59,864 nt of DNA from Paramacrobiotus richtersi (lineage: Eukaryota > Tardigrada > Eutardigrada > Parachela > Macrobiotidae), in the NCBI GenBank assembly GCA_034698045.1, contig JAQGAU010000019.1, positions 1 to 59,864 on the forward strand, given 5' to 3'. A model generated the notes under the pieces. It had not been told where the DNA came from. It ran no database searches and saw only the letters and a list, made by a program, of their open reading frames with translations. Positions 56,737 through 59,864 of the stretch are shown here, one piece after another (position 1 is the stretch's first letter; each line of letters opens with the position of its first letter). The translations under genes and the position numbers were made by a program.

Positions 56737-59700
56737 ATGAGCGCCTTATCGGTATTACTTCGTTCTGCCTTATTATTAACAGTATTTTGCCCGGAATCTC
56801 TCCTTGTAAACGGTGAGTTAATCATCTTCCTTTCTTAGTAACGACCGGGTTCTGTTGTTCAGTGTCGGCCTGTTGAATAGTCCGATTATTTATACAATAA
56901 AAATTTGCTTTAAATTTGCTTTAAATTTGCTTGTACATGTCATGGCGCGCTTAAATTTCCTCTTTGTATTTGTAAAGCGATTCTGATGCCGGTTGCTGAC
57001 GTTATTGCATCAGCGTCTACCGCGTGCGCACGGCATCAGCGGTTTTTTTAATCAAGTCACAAGTTGTGACAAAATACAGAACTGCCATAATTATCCAAGC
57101 GCCGCCATGCGCCATGAAAAAGTGCTTGTTTCGGCGGCAGCAGTAGACCGTAAAGAGACGGTAGCGTGTTCGCCGGAACCCAGACAGTTCTGTCGGCGCC
57201 ACTGCAGGCTGGCAATTCGCCGGGCCGGTTCGATTAGCCAGACAAAAAATGACTTTCTTCCCAGAAATGCTCGCAGTTGACTAATTACCAGTCGTCCCAT
57301 GATAAAGTTTCAAGGTTATTGCCTTTCTGGTGGCAGAATGCTGCCTGGTGAACATGAGTAATCCGCGTTTGGCAGAAGACCGGCTTTTTTTAGCGGGAAG
57401 ACGCCGCATCATACGATCAACGCTGACCATACAGACGGCGAGGAAATCTTAATGGCTTTTGTGGTAAATATTGAGGCTAGAAATGGCCGTGGGCTCCGAT
57501 TGACCTGTGTTCTACCGCAGATTTGTGCTGTAGCTTGCCGTGGAAGCTCGTTTTCGTTTTTACGACCCAGACATATAAGGCAGACAGTGTTCAAGTCGGC
57601 CGGTGAATTTCTTGCGAAAACGTTGTAATAACATTATTTTGAAAAGGTTGAAAACTCTGTCAGTTTGTGTACTTATATAACTCAGTAATAAACTCCATAA
57701 TATAGAGAAAGTACTGCTTAAAGCGAAATGTAGACATTTCCAAGAATGTTGTGTATTGCTGTATTGGTGATTTGGCGAAGCGATTTTCGTGATTTTTTGC
57801 CACATTTGTTTGAGCTTGTTTGAAGATGCTATAGCCGAAGAAAGAACTTGAGGTGGTAGTCACCACGGTGAATGGACAGCACATATATTACGCATTAAGG
57901 AAAGTTCATTTTTAAATTTCGAGCGTTGCTGCCATGGGAAAATTAGGCTAAACAGCGGAGAGTCAGAAAGCTACCTCTGAGTCATAGCTATTGAAACTTG
58001 AATTGGCCGTTAGTGGAAAGAGTGGTGCTCTCACAATCACAGTCTGAAGTGGAGGAAGGGGAATGAATGAAATGTATTATTTGGCGAGAATGACGAGGCG
58101 ATCGTCCCTACGCATATATTGACCATTCTGTCTGCTGGGGATAAGCGGCGCTGTCGGGGTCAAAGTAATTAACACATCATCCATTCAGAAATTGCCTGCC
58201 TTACTATCGCTTGATGAACGACGGGCCCAGCCAGACTGACAGCAGGTTCCAGACAGTGTGCTTACTCGTTGTTACTATAGTCTTATCTACCGACTTCATT
58301 TGATCAGTCTTTTCAGATGAGATGGCACAAATTTCTCCCAAACCCGACTAATAACGATATGATTATAGACGATTTTGTTTTAACATTGGCACTGGTCGGC
58401 AGTTATTAGCCACTGCACGACAGTTGTGTCGAACAAATCTGGCTACTTGTATAATTACGTGGTTCACAAACTTGCTGCCAAAAGTGTAAAGCAGATGCTC
58501 CGAGTTTAATTCGGAATTAGAGCTGTTGCATGTCATTCGCCGCAAATGTCCATTTAATTATAAGCATGTGCCTCCCAATCGTCGATCCACTGGTTTGCAG
58601 ACCATAATATTCAGTTTTATTTATAACGAGTATGTGACGAATGATGTGTAATTATGTAATCTGTGACAAGGCAGCCTGATTATCAGAGACAGCTACAAGT
58701 ATACATACAGTAATATAGTTCCGGTCCTTCCGGAACGAGCCGTGTTATTACATCATAAAGCTGATGAGACGGCGCTGTTCTCGACACTCAGAAGGAAATC
58801 GCTCGTGAGTCGTGATAAACATGATACCTGCTCGTTTTCTGGTTTTGAACTGGCTTTCATTAAAGCTTATTGCTGATCGTGTTATGATTCCCTGTGTAAT
58901 AAGATATGTTAATAGCTGCCGATTTCGGGACACTAAAACAACAGTGACGCAAAACAGTAAAAAGCTTTAAATCACCGTTTAGAAGCTTATTTTTTGTTCG
59001 ATTCAGCGAGACGCACCTGGGCGGTTGTCACACCGACAGACACCAAGCACGAAGGTAGAAACTTGCCCACCGGTATTTTTGCCATAAAAGCTATTCGATG
59101 AACAAGAACATACCATAAAAACTGATGTTTAGAGCCGCCAGACACATTAACCGCGACTGCGAGTATAACCACCGTGTAGAGCAACAAGAGATAAAAGTGA
59201 CGAAAGAGCTGCGCTTTCCCACCGTGGTGCTGGCATATCACGGCACTGCAATCGTCCGATTGTGTGATCTAAATATAAACTCAGACAGCTGTTGGGGTGA
59301 GAATAAGTCGCCAACATTGCCCGACACATGCATGGGAACCAGCCAGTTCAACGGTGCCGGGTTTAGTAAACAAATCGTCTCTCTGTATTTTGTAGGCGGT
59401 GTGTGCTGGTCCACAGTGACAGACACCGGCCGGTGTAAGGATCTCGTTCAAACCTCAGTATCCAAAGAATACTGCTGCCAGTTAGCCGGAGGAATGGCCG
59501 CCTGGACCGCGGAGGATTATGACAATGGTCAGGCCTTTTTCTGGCACGCTCTGGGCGGTGGTGCGCCCAACTGCAAAACATGTGCTGGTAAGAACTCGGC
59601 CGCTATAACCCCGTCTAGACGGGCAGTGATTAATTTCGATTTTTTATCGGCAACAGGGTCGTGTAGTAATGTTCAGTGCGGTGATAACGAAGTGTGCAAT

Positions 59701-59864
59701 ATGAGAAATGACCAACCGGTATGCGGATGCCAGGCACACTGTCCAGCGCCCGCGGCGGGAGCCAAGCATATCTGCGGTTCCACCGGCCAAACGTTCAAAT
59801 CGGCATGCCATTTGAAGAGATATAACTGCCGGAAACAGCTGAATATCTACGTGGATTACGAAGG
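56737..59864 (+). CDS. FST: follistatin homolog (partial, 3' end outside window)
   Basis: Exon 1 56737-56812 encodes the signal peptide (ALSVLLRSALLLTVFCPESL) and ends in phase 1 (G|GTGAGT). After a 2.58-kb intron, exon 2 59396-59587 completes the codon and gives GGVCWSTVTDTGRCKDLV, SKEYCCQ, AAWTAEDYD and GGGAPNCKTC, the follistatin N-terminal domain. Exon 3 starts at 59657 with SCSNVQCGDNEVCNM and a Kazal-type module (CGSTGQTFKSACHLKRYNC) and runs off the window end. Follistatin is a secreted antagonist of activin and related TGF-beta ligands. Phases join exactly at both introns. Only the N-terminal domain and the first follistatin/Kazal module are visible; family members usually have two or three such modules. 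Confidence 0.9.
56813..59395 (+). other. first intron of the follistatin gene (2.58 kb)
   Basis: Much longer than the other introns in this window. It contains an 11-bp direct repeat (AAATTTGCTTT, three copies, 56901-56933) and a moderately GC-rich block at 57000-57290. No nested gene is supported. Long first introns of developmental genes often carry enhancers, which is possible but not shown. Confidence 0.5.
56901..56933. repeat. 11-bp minisatellite, three copies
   Basis: AAATTTGCTTT is repeated three times head to tail near the start of the follistatin first intron (the third copy ends in TTG). Confidence 0.8.

Noticed and set aside
58007..58050. tRNA-like start (GGCCGTTAGTGGAAAGAGTGG)
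   Set aside because: No B-box, no cloverleaf and no matching acceptor end.

Overview
This is a eukaryotic nuclear window from a compact invertebrate genome. Genes carry GT-AG introns, many only 50-70 nt long, and the gene content is metazoan: AXDND1-like, ANKFN1/Wide awake, calcineurin B, plexin-like receptors and follistatin. An ecdysozoan, possibly a tardigrade, would fit. That is inference from compactness and gene content, not something the sequence proves. All multi-exon models below were built by hand from splice signals, reading-frame phase and comparison between paralogs inside the window.

Layout. 1-119: 3' end of a gene entering from the left (+). 1569-4735: AXDND1-like axonemal dynein light-chain-domain protein (+, 2 exons). 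7263-11415: complete 14-exon ANKFN1/Wide awake homolog (+). 12266-51063: an all-plus-strand array of two expanded gene families, interrupted only by a single-exon calcineurin B gene on the minus strand (13947-14456). 51519-54045: 10-exon lysine-rich protein with a chromo-barrel-like N terminus (-). 56737 to the window end: follistatin homolog (+, truncated by the window).

The array is the most interesting part. Family 1 ('family X' here; I do not recognise it) has six two-exon genes, X1-X6, plus one truncated copy. Each encodes a small type I membrane protein: signal peptide and three cysteines in exon 1; then a phase-0 intron; then a motif like IDNE-LLDDG, further cysteines, a GSG motif, one transmembrane helix and a variable cytoplasmic tail. 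Family 2 has three seven-exon genes (A, B, C) with a plexin-type ectodomain (sema, PSI, IPT-like, PSI-like, IPT-like). After one transmembrane helix they have a tail of only about 85-105 residues with a PxxPxR SH3-type motif instead of the plexin RasGAP domain. From 24.5 kb on the families alternate: X4, A, truncated X, X5, B, X6, C. The array shows recent duplication and decay: homologous 3' flanks of A and B, an X copy cut at a duplication boundary, splice donors changed to GC, GA or shifted positions, and frame changes in B. X6 has grown a roughly 585-residue tail of TxTxVT repeats.

A working idea (inference only) is that the two families evolved together as cell-surface receptors and partners, with the plexin-like proteins signalling through SH3 and tyrosine adaptors rather than through Rap/Ras GAP activity. 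The spacers hold foldback and inverted-repeat elements, two adjacent perfect palindromes, a 393-bp tandem duplication and a retroposition-like poly(A) tract.
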